Made by a program: the position numbers and the translations under genes | Assembly (NCBI RefSeq): GCF_004402595.1 | Contig: NZ_SOFY01000077.1 | Coordinates: 62,001-126,000, forward strand | DNA: 64,000 bases | DNA from: Cryobacterium shii | GTDB lineage: Bacteria > Actinomycetota > Actinomycetes > Actinomycetales > Microbacteriaceae | Direction of reading: 5' to 3' | Part shown: positions 63,178-64,000 of the stretch, one piece after another | Numbering within the stretch: position 1 is the stretch's first letter | Layout: each line of letters starts with the position of its first letter | The notes under the pieces: generated by a model | The model's database searches: none | The model's input: the letters and a program-made list of their open reading frames with translations, nothing else | Told to the model about the DNA's origin: nothing

Positions 63178-64000
63178 CTAGCGGTGGTGGAACCGCGCGA
63201 CCATCGGGCAGTCGAACGGGTCACGGGCGCCGAGGCCGACCTTGTTCAGGTAGGCGATCACGATGCCGTACGACTCGAAGAGCGAGGTCTCCGTGTAGAG
63301 GATATTGTGCGACTGGCAGTATTCCTTGGTGATTTCCTGGGCCTTGCGCAGGTGCGGCCGGGCCATGTTCGGGAACAGGTGGTGCTCCACCTGGTAGTTG
63401 AGGCCGCCCATGAACGTGTCCATGAAGGTTCCGCCGCGGATGTTGCGGGAGGTCAGCACCTGGCGACGCAGGAAGTCGACCTTGCTCTCGTGTGGGAGCT
63501 GCGGCATGCCCTTGTGGTTGGGGGCGAAGGACGCTCCCATGTACACGCCGAAGACGGCCAGCTGCACTCCGATGAAGGCGAACGCCATGCCCAGCGGCAG
63601 GAAGTAGAAGATCACGGCGACGTACAGCAGGATGCGCGTGGTGAGCATGGTGATCTCGAGCCAGCGCTTGTCGACCTTCTTGCGGCCGAAGACCGTCTTG
63701 AAGCCCTGCACGTGCAGGTTGAAGCCCTCGGCCATCAGCAGCGGGAAGAACAGGTAGCCCTGCTTGCGGGTGACGAAGGAGCCGACCCAGCTCACCTTGG
63801 CGGCGTCTTCTTCACGGAAGACGATGAAGTCCGGTTCGATGTCCGGGTCCTTGCCGATGACGTTCGGGTTGGCGTGGTGACGGCTGTGCTTGTTCATCCA
63901 CCAGGCGTAGCTGATGCCGACGAACAGGTTCGCGAGGATGCGGCCGGCGGCATCGTTGGCCTTGCCGGACTGGAACACCTGCCGGTGCGAGGCCTCGTGG
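63178..64000 (-). CDS. membrane fatty-acid/acyl-CoA desaturase, N-terminus outside the window
   Basis: At least 273 residues of a di-iron desaturase. All three histidine boxes are visible: HEASH at the right edge, KHSRHHANPN, and QVEHHLFPNMARPHLRKAQE near the C-terminus. Hydrophobic pairs lie between them. The QVEHH form is typical of front-end or linoleoyl-CoA-type desaturases (DesA3-like), which need ferredoxin or a reductase. Cold adaptation of membrane lipids is a common role. About 80-100 N-terminal residues are missing. Confidence 0.92.
   Translation of the reverse strand, partial: HEASHRQVFQSGKANDAAGRILANLFVGISYAWWMNKHSRHHANPNVIGKDPDIEPDFIVFREEDAAKVSWVGSFVTRKQGYLFFPLLMAEGFNLHVQGFKTVFGRKKVDKRWLEITMLTTRILLYVAVIFYFLPLGMAFAFIGVQLAVFGVYMGASFAPNHKGMPQLPHESKVDFLRRQVLTSRNIRGGTFMDTFMGGLNYQVEHHLFPNMARPHLRKAQEITKEYCQSHNILYTETSLFESYGIVIAYLNKVGLGARDPFDCPMVARFHHR

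Overview
The window is high-GC actinobacterial chromosome, most likely from the family Microbacteriaceae (Cryobacterium/Leifsonia-like). The evidence is the block argS-DUF2993-lysA-hom-thrC-thrB-rho-prfA ... prmC-sua5-tagO/wecA-atpI-atpBEFHAGDC, a short F1 epsilon subunit, a Rho with a long disordered N-terminal region, a DUF6325-SHOCT gene pair, strong C/G third-position use, and many genes that appear to be read from leaderless mRNAs. No plasmid, phage or CRISPR signature was seen.

Layout. Bases 1-7379 look like a variable zone. It holds an IS-associated zinc-ribbon/HTH gene, a decayed F420-type nitroreductase fragment, small membrane proteins, two GNAT acetyltransferases, an ABC exporter translationally coupled to a MutT1-like Nudix/phosphatase fusion, and IS-end-like repeats. 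The zone stops at the 3' end of a tRNA-Arg(CCG) gene (7379-7450, minus strand). From 7.5 to 16 kb come a lipoprotein, argS and the lysine/threonine operon, with 1-4 base overlaps. From 16.2 to 20.3 kb are rho and prfA. From 20.3 to 22.6 kb pdxH and a convergent cysE-cysK pair sit between prfA and prmC. From 22.6 to 33.2 kb run prmC, sua5, a WecA/TagO-type transferase, atpI-like and the complete F1Fo ATP synthase operon. From 33.2 to 38.5 kb are yaaA, mdh, the alkylation-repair pair tag-ogt, an alanine-dehydrogenase-like protein and an aldo/keto reductase. From 38.6 to 44.1 kb are an acyltransferase and a TetR-controlled heterodimeric ABC exporter. From 44.4 to 48.3 kb are two DUF202 proteins, a DksA-like protein, a membrane-anchored molybdopterin oxidoreductase and DUF6325/SHOCT. 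From 48.4 to 54.6 kb are a truncated AI-2E-type permease, an envelope glycosyltransferase operon and a divergent two-component system with a DUF2127 protein. From 54.6 kb to the end are a Ski2-like helicase, an oxidoreductase, a LysM lipoprotein, L-serine dehydratase, an FAD oxidase, a YeiH family transporter and a fatty-acid desaturase that runs off the window.

Most notable structures. (1) Four copies of an intergenic palindrome, each exactly 77 bp, made of near-identical 19-base arms and a 39-base core of fixed length but varied sequence. (2) A repeated promoter pattern in which a TANNNT -10 hexamer ends 6-8 bases before the start codon of at least 13 genes, implying leaderless mRNAs and fixing several starts. 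(3) Enrichment of CGGATGY/RCATCCG words in the core part but hardly in the left 7.4 kb. (4) A perfect 18-bp TetR operator between the -35 and -10 boxes of tetR. (5) Proteins that have lost hallmark residues (a histidine-phosphatase domain without its nucleophilic His, an Ogt with GCHR, a DksA-like finger with one Cys lost), and an ABC exporter pair with complementary degenerate ATPase sites.

All calls come from reading the sequence by eye. Family names rest on recognised motifs and gene context, not on database searches.
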